From the NCBI GenBank assembly GCA_019614645.1, contig JABWDB010000008.1, positions 4,712,001-4,776,000 on the forward strand: a DNA stretch of 64,000 nucleotides, read 5' to 3'. Origin of the DNA: Stratiolaelaps scimitus. Lineage: Eukaryota; Arthropoda; Arachnida; Mesostigmata; Laelapidae. Numbering within the stretch: the stretch's first letter is position 1; each line of letters starts with the position of its first letter. The notes under the pieces were generated by a model. The model was not told the DNA's origin. It saw only the letters and a list, made by a program, of their open reading frames with translations, and did no database searches. Shown here one piece after another: positions 1-11,239 of the stretch. Made by a program: the position numbers and the translations under genes.

Positions 1-902
1 AAGCAATATGGTGATTACGTTTAAAAATAGAATTCAATAATTGCCGCTTACGCAGGTATCCACTTTGGCATAGCGGATTGGATAACCCTGATGTGGCAAT
101 CGTTATGAGAATCGTTATTGTAGGCACATACTAAAAGCCTAGCTGAACTAGTTATTGTCTATCTATGGAGTGGATGGCGAATGGTTCATTTACATGGCGT
201 TTTGAAGTGTGGTACAAACTTAAAAGTCCATCAGTTCGTCAAGCAATCGATTCCGGATAATGCTACAATGTGGCGCAACTATTCACTGACCACAATATTC
301 GTAGCTACCAGACACAAATCAGGTAGTTATGTTACAGGAGTGTTATTTACCAACCGTCAGTGGTCTCTACCTAGCAATGCCCTTTAACGGATGCATGCTT
401 TCCACAGGAACAGCATTTCTCCTCACGTCTTCATCGCTTATCACGTCGTAATCGGACCTCATCATAGGGCGTACTCAATTGGCCTGAATTCAACGACTAC
501 AAACCCCGGCCGCGGCTTCCTTTCGCATTAGAACGCCATTATTTGTCGAGGACACACAAAACACGACTCAGTGCTCACGCTGAGATCTAGTGGGCATCTA
601 TTGAACTTTAGGGAATAACGTACCAGAGTTGTTCAACGAGTGGTTTCTTTTTTGGCAAGGGAGAATAGCGCTCTATCTTCACAATGTTCAGTAGCGCTGT
701 TGTACGCTCACCTTGTTGCTGTAATGCGCCAAGTTTTAAAAGAAGAACTAGCAGGGAAAAAAACTAACAAAATCCATTTAGATTACTAGCTGGAGGTTGT
801 CTATACGACTAGATGGGTATGGAGCGCTAAACACAACTTCTAAGAACACTCTGACGTCGCAGCTGCCTCCACACGCGCACACTGGTGTCGTCAACTATGT
901 CA
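1..902. other. Left flank without a recognisable gene
   Basis: Mixed-composition DNA with only short, frame-incoherent open stretches, such as 181-387 on the plus strand. I see no conserved motif, splice-site pair or repeat structure here. It lies downstream (3' side) of the minus-strand gene at 903-1211 and may hold its 3' UTR. Confidence 0.5.
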
Positions 903-1211
903 TTATCGAGGCTGAAAGATTGGACCAGGCATAGTTGTACGGCTTGGGATAATCGCTTCAGGATCCCTGTCCAACATTTCAACTATAGCACGAATATCTT
1001 CTATCGTATTGAGCGGAATACGCTGATGGCCATTCGAAGTTGCCATAATCAGAATTTTGATGCGATCGTCGAGTGCCAGCAGAATCCGTATGTTGTGGTC
1101 GTACCAGTAGATACTCTCGTGCCGGTGGTCGGCATCCATCCTAAGCCGATGCATTCGATCCCTCAGTGCCCGAATCCGTTCGAGCCACATGGTTAGGTCT
1201 TGGCAACTCAT
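903..1211 (-). CDS. Small paralogous protein 1 of unknown function (possibly a terminal exon)
   Basis: A minus-strand frame of about 102 codons from ATG at 1211 to the stop at 903; the frame stays open upstream to about 1265 without another ATG. I do not recognise the family. The protein has an N-terminal basic amphipathic helix (W-L-E-R-I-R-A-L-R-D-R-M), a central hydrophobic strand-like stretch (N-I-R-I-L-L-A-L) and a C-terminal helix (I-R-A-I-V-E-M-L) followed by D-P and P-S. The same order and the same key residues recur in the frame at 4548-4898, including I-R-A-I, M-L, D-P, A and P-S. Random frames would not give that. A plausible splice acceptor (CCGCAG) lies directly upstream of the ATG, so this may be the last exon of a longer gene. 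No catalytic motif is visible. Coding status is likely from the paralogy; function is unknown. Confidence 0.6.
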   Translation of the reverse strand: MSCQDLTMWLERIRALRDRMHRLRMDADHRHESIYWYDHNIRILLALDDRIKILIMATSNGHQRIPLNTIEDIRAIVEMLDRDPEAIIPSRTTMPGPIFQPR

Positions 1212-3390
1212 ACTGCGGCTGGCTGCCAGAGGCGACGATATGGGTCGACGATACGTGATATGCACGATGGAATCGCTGTAAAAACGAGACGAAGGGAGAG
1301 AGAATAAAATCGAAGATACGGGAACGCGTTAGACTTTCTTGTTTGGGATCTGATACCTCGATGGGCATACAGTCGATATCTCTGGGTGTAAAGAAATTAG
1401 ACACATCACGTAATTTAATGAACTGTGTCATCTTGCTACACTCTACCTGACGGCCGTAAGACCTTTCCAGGGTAAGTAGAAGTGATCGTTGATTTTCTTA
1501 CGAGTGATCGAGTGATAAATATGACGAAATTATACGGGGGTAAAAGCTGGAAAGGTCCATAGTATTAGCAAGTGTTGATTAGAGCCAAGCTCTTCGATTT
1601 CGAACTAACTTTACGGTCGCTTAAGGGGACAACGCGTTGAAGAGGAAATATTGGCGGTGAACTGCCCATTCGTTGTTTGCTACTGAATACTATTGCAAGA
1701 GATATCATCATTTTTTTTCTCTTGGGGAGGATTACGGGAATGCACACGTGTTGGCCATACCAACCCCCTCCCAAGATGGCTCGGAAGAGATATCATCCTA
1801 TTTACGTACGGCTAATTCCTGTACAATACGAAGTCGGAATTAGCGTCGATAGTGACGTCGTCTCTGGATAGAACATACAGAATTGCCTAAGCGGACGCAT
1901 AGCTCACAAATTCAGTGTTCGCTAATAAAATAAGTACCCTTTACCTTAAATTATATCTAGAATATAACGTAAGCGCTGCAGTCTATTACGGATTACGGCT
2001 GACCATGGCAGCCGTGCTACGGTTGATCAGGCCGCACATGGCGCTCTCGCTAAAATAGACCTAACTGTCATGGTCGGCGCTGTCATGTAATTCGCTAGAA
2101 TTACGAACACCGTCTATTCATAGAAAATAGGTTGCAAAAGCATTACTTCTAATGTAGCAATGTAAACGTTTCGTAATATATGTTTCAGCTGAACTATGGC
2201 TATAAGGTCGAACGCGCATACCCTGTGCCAGTAGTTGAGCGGGGGTTACAATGTGTCGTAGTCGGTGTTGAGACACGATTTTAAAAGCTGCAGACAGAGC
2301 ACGAGTCTTTCGACTGTGTCCTTTCAATCGGCCGTATTCTCCCGGCGAAATCAAAACAATGGCATCGCACGTTTGTGGACAAGGCCCGCTAGATTTAGTG
2401 CACGTGGAACGTGCAAGCGCACGTTAAACACGTACACAAAATGCGTGTATGCACAGCTGAATGCGACTGCTTCAGTGAGGCGACGAGGCTCGCAGATCGT
2501 CAGCCGCGTGTGCGGAAGAGCCTGGTTATGACTCGAAGAGAGAGGAACCGAGAGAATAAGAGAGTCGATTAACATGTATCATCTGCATGAGAGAGGATTC
2601 GTATATGTTGAATTATTGTTCTGTCATGATTTGCAAGCTGCCCTTGAGACAGCGATGGCTGCCATGTTTGCTTAGAATCCAATAGCAAGCCGTTCTGTAT
2701 AATTTTGCTAATCGAACTGCGCGTTTTAGCCTTTTTCGAAATGTATGAGAAAATTAGTATGATTTTTCTTTTTTGTTCTCAACGGTGGCCGCTGTATGTG
2801 TAGATGCAGGATGCATTTTACGGGCCCCGTAACTCTTCTTGTGATTCTGGCCGCTTACAAAGCAAGCATGATATCCAATGGGGCTGCGGTATACGTTGAG
2901 AACAATTACAATAATGACAGTTAATATTATTATTATTATTATTAATAATATTATTATTAGCAAAGTGAGCTAATATAATCAATCGCATGTGGAAAACATT
3001 TACAACTACTTCGTAGCATACCTTCCTGGCAAAGAGACCAAGCGCAAAAGAATTGTGGCAACGCTGTACCATATTGATAAATAATTATCACTGTCACTGT
3101 CTGTTCCCGTTATCAAAATCGACACTAAAACGACAAACGAAGTTAGCGCGCAGCCGAAATCACTGCGTGCGCTCAAGTAGAAAAATCCCTCAGAATCAAC
3201 TCTGGAAAGCAGCCACGAGCAACCACGAGATAGACTTACAAAGTGTATGTAGTATGCGAACGCTAGAAGAGTTCTTGACAATGGGATCTGCCTAGACCAG
3301 CCGAAGATTGGTTACAATGAAGCGATGAGCTACGGACATCACGATCTGGAGGGGACTTCCATTGAGGATAGCTTTTTAGTGATAATGACA
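1212..3390. other. Spacer between minus-strand gene candidates
   Basis: No gene can be supported here. Several short minus-strand frames, such as 2118-2354, lack an ATG and recognisable motifs, though upstream exons of the gene at 903-1211 could lie within this interval. A trinucleotide repeat at 2921-2960 is listed separately. Confidence 0.4.
2921..2960. repeat. (ATT/AAT)n microsatellite with an internal turn
   Basis: A run of ATT units turns into AAT/ATT units midway, so part of the repeat is self-complementary. It is a simple-sequence repeat with no sign of coding. Confidence 0.85.
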
Positions 3391-3612
3391 TTACGCAAAG
3401 AATCGGATCAGTTCCTTGTCTGGAAACCTCCCATTGCTATGATCCAAAAAAGAACTCGAGAAATGATTACAGGAAATATTTAAGATGACTCCTACAAGCC
3501 GGCCTTTGACTGGCAGCAGGACGTCAACGTCACAGTCTGTACAATATGTGCATTCATGTGATGATATGTCAAACGCAATATCGCCACTTCCGTGAAGAAC
3601 ATTTCTTGTCAT
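3391..3612 (-). CDS. Possible third member of the minus-strand small-protein cluster
   Basis: A 73-codon minus-strand frame with a genuine ATG at 3612. The predicted protein has a Cys-rich segment (C-T-Y-C-T-D-C), a hydrophobic strand (V-D-V-L-L-P-V, then L-V-G-V-I-L) and a C-terminal R-F-P-D-K-E-L-I-R-F-F. The hydrophobic stretch and the proline followed by an I-R-containing tail loosely resemble the corresponding parts of the proteins at 903-1211 and 4548-4898, and the strand is the same. The similarity is weak and could be coincidental, because 73 codons is within chance length. I list it because of its position inside the cluster. Confidence 0.25.
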   Translation of the reverse strand: MTRNVLHGSGDIAFDISSHECTYCTDCDVDVLLPVKGRLVGVILNISCNHFSSSFLDHSNGRFPDKELIRFFA

Positions 3613-4547
3613 CGATTTCCGCTATGACCAAGGACATGCAGAACAACAACAACAGTAACAAGAACAACAATTTAAACTTATAACAGCCCGGGCGATTGAC
3701 TCGTAAGCTGGTGTTTATTGATCACACGAATTGCCATGGCTGTAATCTGCTGATTAAGTTAGATAAAAACACGCTAGATTGACAATCTGAGGCCCAGAGT
3801 GTCTTCAAAACATTTTCGTGTGTGAGCCAACACGAGTTAAACTGAGAAACCATCAGAGCTATCGTTTCTTATATAGGAGATATATCGCAAACATTTATAT
3901 AAACACTGAGTTTGCTTAATGCACGAGGCCTCGCACAGTGAACGCCAATGCTGTGTTCCTGCAGACTATTCTTGACACAACGAGACAGATAGACAAAATA
4001 AAACCTCCAGTTTGTGCCTTGGCCAAGGATTTGTTATCTGCCAGAACTCCGTGTAATTGTCACAACTAGCACCTCCGGTGCACCATGTTTACTCTTGTAT
4101 TTTACGAAAGACGATGACTCCACTAAGCTGACCTGGTTTTCGCTTTTCTTTTTGTCGCTATCGATCAATGAGAGAGATGCGTATCTATTTGTTGCCGTCT
4201 CGTCTAGAACACTGCCCAGTTCGACGAAATCTTATCATGTTCTTATGAGATGAGCTCTTATGTTTGGGGAAGTAGAACAACTGACACTGCTGCGCGTGAA
4301 ATATCGCCGTCTCCTTATCTGGATCAACTCGACAAGATCAACAGCTATGAAAACGTGATATTTTTAGACGACGTATGCGTCCAAAACGTAAGCGACAATG
4401 CACGCTCGTTGGCTTGCATACAAGCAGGTGTGTCTCGCCTGTACAGAAGCGTGTAGGGAAATCAAGGCTCCTCCTGGTGTACTTTTTTGTTAATCTTATC
4501 AATGTTTCTTTGCTTTGTAAAATTACCCCAGTGCTATTTAGTCTGTT
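3613..4547. other. Spacer with no supported gene
   Basis: Contains plus-strand frames at 4014-4253 and 4250-4456. The second reads somewhat like protein, with an acidic D-Q-L-D-K-I-N-S segment, but it has no homology I can name and it lies opposite to the neighbouring minus-strand candidates. I do not call it a gene. Confidence 0.35.
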
Positions 4548-4898
4548 CTACGAGTCGTCCGAACTCACACCGAACAATCTGGGACGAGCCCGAAGAACGA
4601 GATCCGAGGGAAGCGAGGCGGCAGGGTCCGTAAGCAACATATTAATGATCGCGCGGATCTCGTTGACTATGCTCGCTGGCACGGGTTGAGATAGGTTGGC
4701 GTATCTCTGAATGGCTGCTTGGGTCGCAGCCACAACGCGAAAGTTGTAGTCGACGTTCGCGACGACAACTCTAGCTGTTGGGTTGTCGCTCTGTTGGTCA
4801 GCGCGCACGGCCTCCTCTCGTCGCTGTTCCATTTTGTCCAAAATTTCGTTAAGCCGCGGTACGGCGTACGTCACCAGCTCCCACGGCTGTACCTGCAT
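4548..4898 (-). CDS. Small paralogous protein 2 of unknown function (possibly a terminal exon)
   Basis: A minus-strand frame of 116 codons from ATG at 4898 to the stop at 4548; the frame continues open upstream to about 4955, so the exon may begin earlier. Predicted architecture: a helix of charged residues (R-L-N-E-I-L-D-K-M-E-Q-R-R-E-E), a hydrophobic segment (R-V-V-V-A-N-V-D-Y-N-F-R-V-V-A-A), then a C-terminal helix containing N-E-I-R-A-I-I-N-M-L-L-T-D-P. This aligns along most of its length with the frame at 903-1211. In the C-terminal 25 residues about half the positions are identical, including I-R-A-I, M-L, D-P and P-S. The composition (A, V, R, E, D, Q) is typical of a real helical protein. 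No known domain is recognised. Opposite-strand frames over the same bases show no such conservation. A possible acceptor (ATGCAG before the third codon) would allow splicing from an exon near 5280. Confidence 0.65.
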   Translation of the reverse strand: MQVQPWELVTYAVPRLNEILDKMEQRREEAVRADQQSDNPTARVVVANVDYNFRVVAATQAAIQRYANLSQPVPASIVNEIRAIINMLLTDPAASLPSDLVLRARPRLFGVSSDDS

Positions 4899-5226
4899 GT
4901 TGTCGCGGCTGCTGCCAGTCGAGCATATGTTGAGACCAAGAGGGGGAACAACGCCTCAAGGCAGACAGACGATTGGCCTATAACGAAAGAAAGGCGCGAA
5001 ATCTGGTTGCTGTTAGACTGTTACGTCAGCGACCCTTCAAAAGACGAACACACTAATCGGATGAATCCTTGCTGCTGCCCATTGGTGCAAGGAAAAAGTT
5101 ACGTATACAGCGAGTGCTCACGGTGCTTACTGCAATAGGTTTCGAATACGTCTACGAATCGAATAGATCCCATAAGCGAATGCTTTACAATCCACAACAC
5201 AAGAGTAGCGAACGCTAGATGTATAT

Positions 5227-5230
<4 letters not shown>

Positions 5231-5258
<28 letters not shown>
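5231..5258. repeat. (AT)14 microsatellite
   Basis: An uninterrupted AT dinucleotide run. It lies just beyond the stop codon of the minus-strand frame ending at 5262, so it would be in the 3' UTR or in an intron of that gene. Confidence 0.95.
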
Positions 5259-5261
<3 letters not shown>

Positions 5262-5541
5262 TTAGCTCAATTCGTTGAGTCGCACCTTTGCCACGATGCC
5301 AAAATTATCGATTGATTGCACAAAATCGAGCAATTGCCGAAGCAATGTGTCGCTTCCATGTACATACCGGTAGTCGAAAGCGACACGCACAATAGTGTAT
5401 TCGAGTCGGTCCGGAATGTCGATCTCGTTCGACACCAAACAAGCCTGAGCCAGATCAAGCGTTGCCCGACACTGAATCGTTCGACGTTCGGTGTTCTTGG
5501 CTGAGCCAAATAGCCGCGATACATTCGAGTGCGCACGCCAG
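5262..5541 (-). CDS. Second exon of a candidate secreted small protein
   Basis: A minus-strand open stretch ending in a stop at 5262. An acceptor (ATCTAG) at 5543-5542 would start the exon at 5541. Its first base completes the codon split by the donor of the exon at 5600-5724, so the reading frame is preserved through a 58-bp intron. The encoded part contains S-W-R-A-H-S-N, an acidic I-D-I-P-D-R-L-E-Y, and a strand-helix pair (T-I-V-R-V-A-F-D-Y-R-Y-V, then L-L-R-Q-L-L-D-F-V-Q). The V-x-F-D-Y segment and the following helix may correspond to V-D-Y-N-F in the 4548-4898 protein, but the match is weak. An alternative donor (AAAG|GTGCGA near 5288) could instead splice this exon to 4548-4898. The splice model is my inference. 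Confidence 0.45.
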
Positions 5542-5599
5542 CTAGATGCAGAACGACACATCCAGATGTTACAATCCATATGAGCGGACGCGCGCGCAC

Positions 5600-5724
5600 C
5601 TCGACGATGACAACCTCATCAATGTCCGCTTGTGCATAGCTGTTGGATACTGCGTGCGTTGTGCTACCGGCATACAGGCAACCGAAACCGATAATAACTG
5701 CCTGATTACATTGACAGACGCCAT
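5600..5724 (-). CDS. First exon of a candidate secreted small protein (signal peptide)
   Basis: The minus-strand ATG at 5724 opens 41 codons and ends at AG|GTGCGC, a possible donor at 5600. The first 23 residues look like a signal peptide: a short polar start with one Arg, then L-L-S-V-S-V-A-C-M-P-V-A before Q-R. Joined to 5262-5541 the product is about 134 residues with one ATG and one stop. A second frame over the same bases also reads as hydrophobic (A-V-I-I-G-F-G-C-L-Y-A-G) but has no ATG and would hit a stop after the splice. GTGCGC is a non-ideal donor and no transcript evidence is available. Confidence 0.35.
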
Positions 5725-6436
5725 GATTTGATGCTGAACCAACCGCACGTATTAACTTTCGCGATTTCGCCCTTCACAACCTGCAAGCCGCCTCCGATAG
5801 GGTAGTTGCTTGCGAATGAAGCCCTAACCATTTTCGAAAGCATTTCAGTGGATTTCAGTATTTAGAATTAGGCCAGACATGCGAAAATACGAGGCAATGG
5901 CTAAGTAACTAGTGATATATGCTCCCGCTATGATATCATCAGCATTTGTCTGACCGGTCCCGTGGCGATATCTAATCAGTCATTTTATCGGTGCTTATTA
6001 GTTAGCGCACCTGTATCGATATCAGTTGCACACCGCATCAATCCTACGAAGTGCCGGCAAAGCTCTGCTACGCAAAATACAAATAATATCAAAGGGTGGG
6101 TGAGCTATCAAAACGAGAGCGTGTCAAGCTGTCGAGTATTTATTTTAAAGATGATTTATTAACAATACAACGCACGGCCGTTCATTCGTCTAGTGACTAT
6201 AGATGCTATAGCGATGGCAGAAGTTGATCAATGCATCTCTGGCCAGACACAATAATATTGTTAATAATAAATAAACAACAACACTGATAACACCGACGCG
6301 AGTGCCGTGAAAGGTGAGAGTGCATTTCCGATGGTCGATTTTTCGATTAGCGACATCTGATGACGCAAAAAATCAGTGCAACTATTAGGAATATCTATTC
6401 ATTAAGTTACCTACGTTAACTTCGCTCATTTCTTTT

Positions 6437-6464
6437 ATTATATATATATATATATATATATATA
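6437..6464. repeat. (TA)n microsatellite
   Basis: An uninterrupted TA run in non-coding DNA. Confidence 0.95.
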
Positions 6465-6849
6465 CAAGATATTCATACAAGATAGCACATATTTATCTCT
6501 CAAGCATCGTAATATCGATCTTCCACACATGCACCGCGATGTACTCTACTTAGAATTATTGTAGCGCAAAGATATGTGACTCCGGTTTGGGAAGTCAGAT
6601 GACATTGCATGTCAGGGATATTTTTTTGGAATCGCCGGCATGACCATTTCGGTATCACTCGAAATTTTGAAATCCCTTTTTGTTTACCACTAAACCCTGT
6701 TTAGCACATTTACTGGCAGGTGAACTGTGTTTGGTTGTCTGCGCCGAAACGTCAGTTTCGATGTATGAGATTTTATTGACGACGATTCGTTCGTGACCTC
6801 GTTATGCTCGTTGCCACAACTAAGTACAACACACCGTCAACGTTTTTCT

Positions 6850-6870
6850 AATATATATATATATATATAA
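6850..6870. repeat. (AT)n microsatellite
   Basis: A short AT run in non-coding DNA. Confidence 0.9.
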
Positions 6871-8390
6871 AAACTCTGTCTTGTAGCACTTCTCGAGTGA
6901 AACATCTGATCAACCTATTATACAATGGACGTGTTTTGCGCCACGATGCCTCAACTCCGCTTCAAGCAGCTGTGAATTCATCCTTGTGACTCCGCCATTG
7001 CAGCGGACTGTGCTTGCCATAACCTTGTCGTGATCGGCGACGATGTTTGAGAAGTACCCCGTCGTGTGTTTTTTGCAGGGAAACATTCAGACACGTCAAC
7101 ACTAACGTAGAATCACGCTAAGCCCGATGGGTGAAGGGATGGCGCTTGCTCTCGAGGTGAGGTCAAACCTCGACTGAGCCGCTCCCGAGTCTCGCAGCTG
7201 TAGTATTACCCGACCCAGCCGTCAGAGCTCGACCTGTCAGACCTGATATCTCAGCCGACGAAGCGAGCGAGCACGGGACGTCCATTCACATGTGACTGTA
7301 TAGAGACATTTGTGTAACAATCATGATTATTAAGACGGGAGTAGCAGGAACGTGCCGAGGTTTTTGTGCAACCGTCGAAAACGTTGAACTGCTGTTGACA
7401 GCAACAGCGAGATACGAACACGAGACGAGAGCGAGAGGAGACCTAGAGAAATTACTCAAGACAAACAGCAGACATTCGTCGTGGTCCACCGGAGTCGTTT
7501 AACTGTCGAACAAACTCGGCTCACTTACTGCCTTCAGCATTTGTCATTATCGACTATGAGAACAACAGCTACGCCTCTGAACGGTAGTCGCAATTGTGTT
7601 TCGACTTTTTGAGCGAATAAATACTTTGTCGTGTTGCTGAATTAGATATCGTTCATTCTAGTACGCGCGAACTGCGAGGCGACGATCAGCATAAGCCAAC
7701 TCATCTGAATATGCTTAAGTGATACGTGGGCCTGCTCAGACGGAGCTGCCGTGGGAAAAGTAACAATAAAGAAACAGAGGGCATGGTACGCCCGTTATAT
7801 TTCATAGAATACGACCTAGAGAATCGAACATTCAAGCAAAAACAACTCGGTTGTGACACAGTTTAATGGGATCGTCTTCTACAACTTTGTATATACTATG
7901 TACACATACATATCCATTAGAGTGCGACAATACCGACTTTACGGATAGGGAAAAAAGGCAGACAAGAAGAGGCAGTCTTCCTATTGGTAATATAATAAGT
8001 GTTGAGCTGCTGGTTCGACATAGAGCAATTTTGCATCACATGTCTATATATCCCTCTTTTCTTTGAACTGACTCTCAGCCATCGTCTAATGTCCACGGAA
8101 ATTGCGGCACAGGACAACCCTTTTATTGCCTTTCTTAATGCTACGAATGTACATTGGTGGATGTTAGCACTTTCGTTTTGCACGAACGATAATAGCCATT
8201 ATTAATTTAAATGAGTGTTATCCTTCCAAGACAAAAGGGGTTGTTTAACTCTGTTGTTCTTGCTGTTACTGTTGTTGTTATGCATATTTTGTTGAAGGGT
8301 CGAATCAGCTGAGCAGTCATACAGGAAAGACATCCATATCCACACGGTATTCATAGACCATGGGAAAGGTGTGCGCATTTGAAATGCGCA

Positions 8391-9360
8391 GCTTCACTGA
8401 GGTTGAAAACATATGCGGGCGCTTGAGCGACGACATTTCGACGGGACAAGCAGTGTAGGCCAACGGTTCAGAGGAGGGCAACTAGACAATAAAGGCTCGT
8501 CGAGAGACGGACATTGAGCCCATGTGCTACATCTGCCACTAGAGTCGCTGCCCTGGCGGTTTCTGGACGATGGATTCACCTCCGAATCCAGCAGGCGTAC
8601 AGCTGGACGTGCTGACGTGCATCCAGACTGACATACAGACATGGAGCGTGGACATTCACACCATCAGACAGGAACCAGCCATGCCCCGCGGCCGGCCGCC
8701 CTCTAATCGTTTGCAGGCGTTTGCACCCGACGTGGGGCGCAATTCCAAACGAGCTTGGAGGAAATATACGCGACGGGAGGCGAACGCGACGGCCGCCGTA
8801 GCAGTGTTACCTTGGTGAATTGCCCCATGTGGCAGAGGAAGGCAAATAGAATTGTCTGTGTATGACGTATGGGTACAATGAAGGTAAGGTATACCGCCGC
8901 GCGTTAGTGCTGTGCGACCGTGGGGGTGACAGCGGCGCGGACGAACGAGAAGAAAAGAAGGCAAGAAAAGTGTCAGGACACTCAGTGAGTATGCCGTAAC
9001 TTGTCGTTGGACTGCACCAGGCCGCGATAGCACGGCTGTCAACGGAGGCCTTTTGGTCATTTCGGACCATTCTACTTTCGAAACACGGGACGGTGGCAGG
9101 TTGTACGACTGGATGCCGAAACATCAGAGTCTGGACGGACGGACAGACATGAAGGGCTCGTCGTCACGAGGCCTGTCAGGGTCGTCAAGCGTGCACATAA
9201 TGCATGTCCGCTAGCCCAAAAACCTATGCGCATTACGTGCAGGCCAAAAACCTCGTGACGGTGATGGCGGCAGCGATAACGGAGGAGGCAATTCAGTCGA
9301 CTAGTCAGGAAAGACGACGCGAAGGAGAGAGTATTGATCGTCGGTGGTAGCAATCCACCT
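8391..9360. other. GC-rich block with several overlapping open frames
   Basis: A CpG-containing block open in several frames on both strands, for example 8570-8818 on plus and 8656-9060 on minus. None shows a domain, a signal peptide or a clear splice pair. It could be an exon or a 5' UTR of an unrecognised gene. GC-richness alone makes stop codons scarce, so I do not call a CDS. Confidence 0.35.
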
Positions 9361-10240
9361 CTCAGATAAGTGGAAAATAATAAAGATATAAGCGTGTGCA
9401 TTTCTTCTGGGTGCACACGTGTACATATCCATGCGCAAAGACGAGGTCAGTCACATAGGGGGAACAACGGAGGATCAGCTCAAAGAATTATGTATCATAG
9501 AGCAACTCGGGCTGCGCATGTGAATAGCAGGTACGTATATATTTGTTCGGTAAAGCTCCATTTGCTGAAATGTAGTCACGAGAATATGGCATACAGCCAG
9601 TTGAGCGACCAATCAAGCGCTGTCGAGCGGATTAAGACAAATTTTATTCGAATTTGAAAAAACGAATATAAATTAACATGATACGAGCTGCCAAATACGA
9701 GTTTGTAACCGATACGGATTAACTCGACGCACTGCGATTACAACTATCAGGACTTATCTTCAAGCTAAATTGAGCTATTCGCATATGTTACACCCATCTT
9801 ATTATACGTTCTCACCTCTACTGGCCAGAGAGCTATATTTGTTAGCAGAGTAGACTTTTGTTGTTAGATACATATCAGTGCAACCTGCTGAAATCACATG
9901 TTCCTGTAAGACAAGCGCCCATCGTGTAGCCACACCCGTAAATTGTGATGTTCCAATGTGAATTATTATTGTCATGGACCTCGCCAGATTGTTGCGTGCA
10001 ATATCTAATCTCGCCCGCCAGACAACACTAGAATACAAGTAAGTGTTAACTATTCATAAAACTTTTACGATTTAGCATGCATACGTATGTGTCACTTGTG
10101 TCGGAAACTCATAACGACAGCGATTTCGTTTCCATATAGAGAATAACTGTATTTAAACATTCGAAACGAGTGTAAGAAATATTACTTTAGAAATTCTGCA
10201 TATTGTGAATTTATTCAAACATACAATAATAAGGAATTAT
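9361..10240. other. Interval with nothing recognised
   Basis: Moderately AT-rich DNA. Short frames at 9370-9657 (plus) and 9802-10038 (minus) show no motif. No repeat or RNA gene was identified. Confidence 0.45.
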
Positions 10241-10242
10241 TT

Positions 10243-10440
10243 GCAGGGGAGGGGTGATTAGTTGGGGACTGGCGCCAAGGCCGACATTGTCCCGAGGAAG
10301 GCGGTGGAAAAAAAAATATTATTATACCTCAACGACATACACGCAAAGGTCTGGCTGCCTGACGACTATATTGTCACGCATCGAGTGACTTGTATTGTCA
10401 ACGAACAATCAAAATACTATTTATTTGATAAATGCTCTCT
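10243..10440 (+). mobile_element. Dispersed repeat, copy 1
   Basis: It begins with a segment matching, in reverse orientation, the DNA at about 20862 downward. The shared core is ggggtgattagttggggac followed a few bases later by ggccgacatt. Beyond the core the two copies remain loosely alignable for roughly 150 bp (acgcaaaggt here against acgcgcgaaggt there). Both encode M-G-T-x-A-x-A-D-I in one frame, but with different continuations, so I treat it as a decayed interspersed element and not as a gene. The outer boundaries are approximate and the family is unidentified. Confidence 0.5.
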
Positions 10441-10660
10441 CTGGCTCTGGACTCTACGAGAAGAATTCATGTATAGCTCGAGAATTCATGTTAGCTGAAT
10501 TCATGTTCCTTGTCTTTTTTCGTTTATGGCGTACGTTTGGTAGAGCGCCTTTGCTGGGCCATACATTCGCCCCTGAGTTATACCGGTTAACTGTTAATTG
10601 ATGGCTGGTGAAACGATTACAATGAGCGTCATAGTATGCATAGTGTTAGTTGGTGTGATC

Positions 10661-10815
10661 TTTTTTTTAAGGTAAATGTAAATGTTCCTTGGTTTATTAA
10701 AGAAGCTGCAATTTTACAATGCTTAAGCGCTCATATATGTCGCACACCGAGGCTCGAACCTGCGGGTTCTGGCTTCGCATAGCCAGAGACATAGCCGTAC
10801 AAGCCACCGCGCTGA
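10661..10815 (-). mobile_element. Candidate tRNA-derived SINE A
   Basis: On the minus strand this begins with a tRNA-like head. A box-A-like TGGCTTGTACGG lies at 10806-10795, an anticodon-arm-like hairpin (CTGGC and GCCAG flanking an 8-nt loop) follows, and a box-B-like GGTTCGAGCCT lies at 10760-10750. A roughly 80-bp unrelated body then ends in A8 (T8 at 10661-10668 on plus). The head does not fold into a good cloverleaf, since the T stem is mispaired. The A tail and the extra body favour a SINE over an intact tRNA gene. A tRNA pseudogene with a coincidental A run is the alternative. Confidence 0.5.
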
Positions 10816-11239
10816 CCTTAGAAAGTAGTACCGTGAACGTTAACTGTTGACTGTGAGCCAGCCAGGGCAAATATACTTTACTTCGGTATTAGAGTGAATG
10901 ATCGTTGTGTTATACCTTTCCGAATCGAAACACAGTCCTAGAGTCATTAGCAAAGCCGTGTAAGAACAATAGAAAGTATATTGGTGCCACCCACCGGAAT
11001 TTCGCGACTGAACGCCAAACAACTGCACGAACTAGAGACAGGATCCAAACTTTATTCCGCACCTGCAGTTGAGCTTGACGCGGTTTCACCAATATATACT
11101 GAAAGCTTTTATTTTGAGAGGAGGATATTGCAATATACACTGCATCCACAAAAGTAACTTTATGGGCTGACTCACAGCCAACATCTAACGTCCACGGTAC
11201 TGTGTTCGGCATTGCTTCATAAGACTGACCCCTTTAAAA

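Larger units (their letters stand above)
5725..8390. other. Gene-poor AT-rich interval
   Basis: No supported gene. Frames are short and the interval 6163-7285 has almost none. It contains TA microsatellites at 6437-6464 and 6850-6870. A segment near 8070-8100 shares a short diverged match with 11167-11195 (cagcca...tctaa.gtccacgg), suggesting fragments of an old dispersed repeat. Confidence 0.5.

Noticed and set aside
10741..10815. Functional tRNA gene
   Set aside because: The T stem and acceptor do not pair properly, and an A-tailed body follows; SINE or pseudogene is a better fit.
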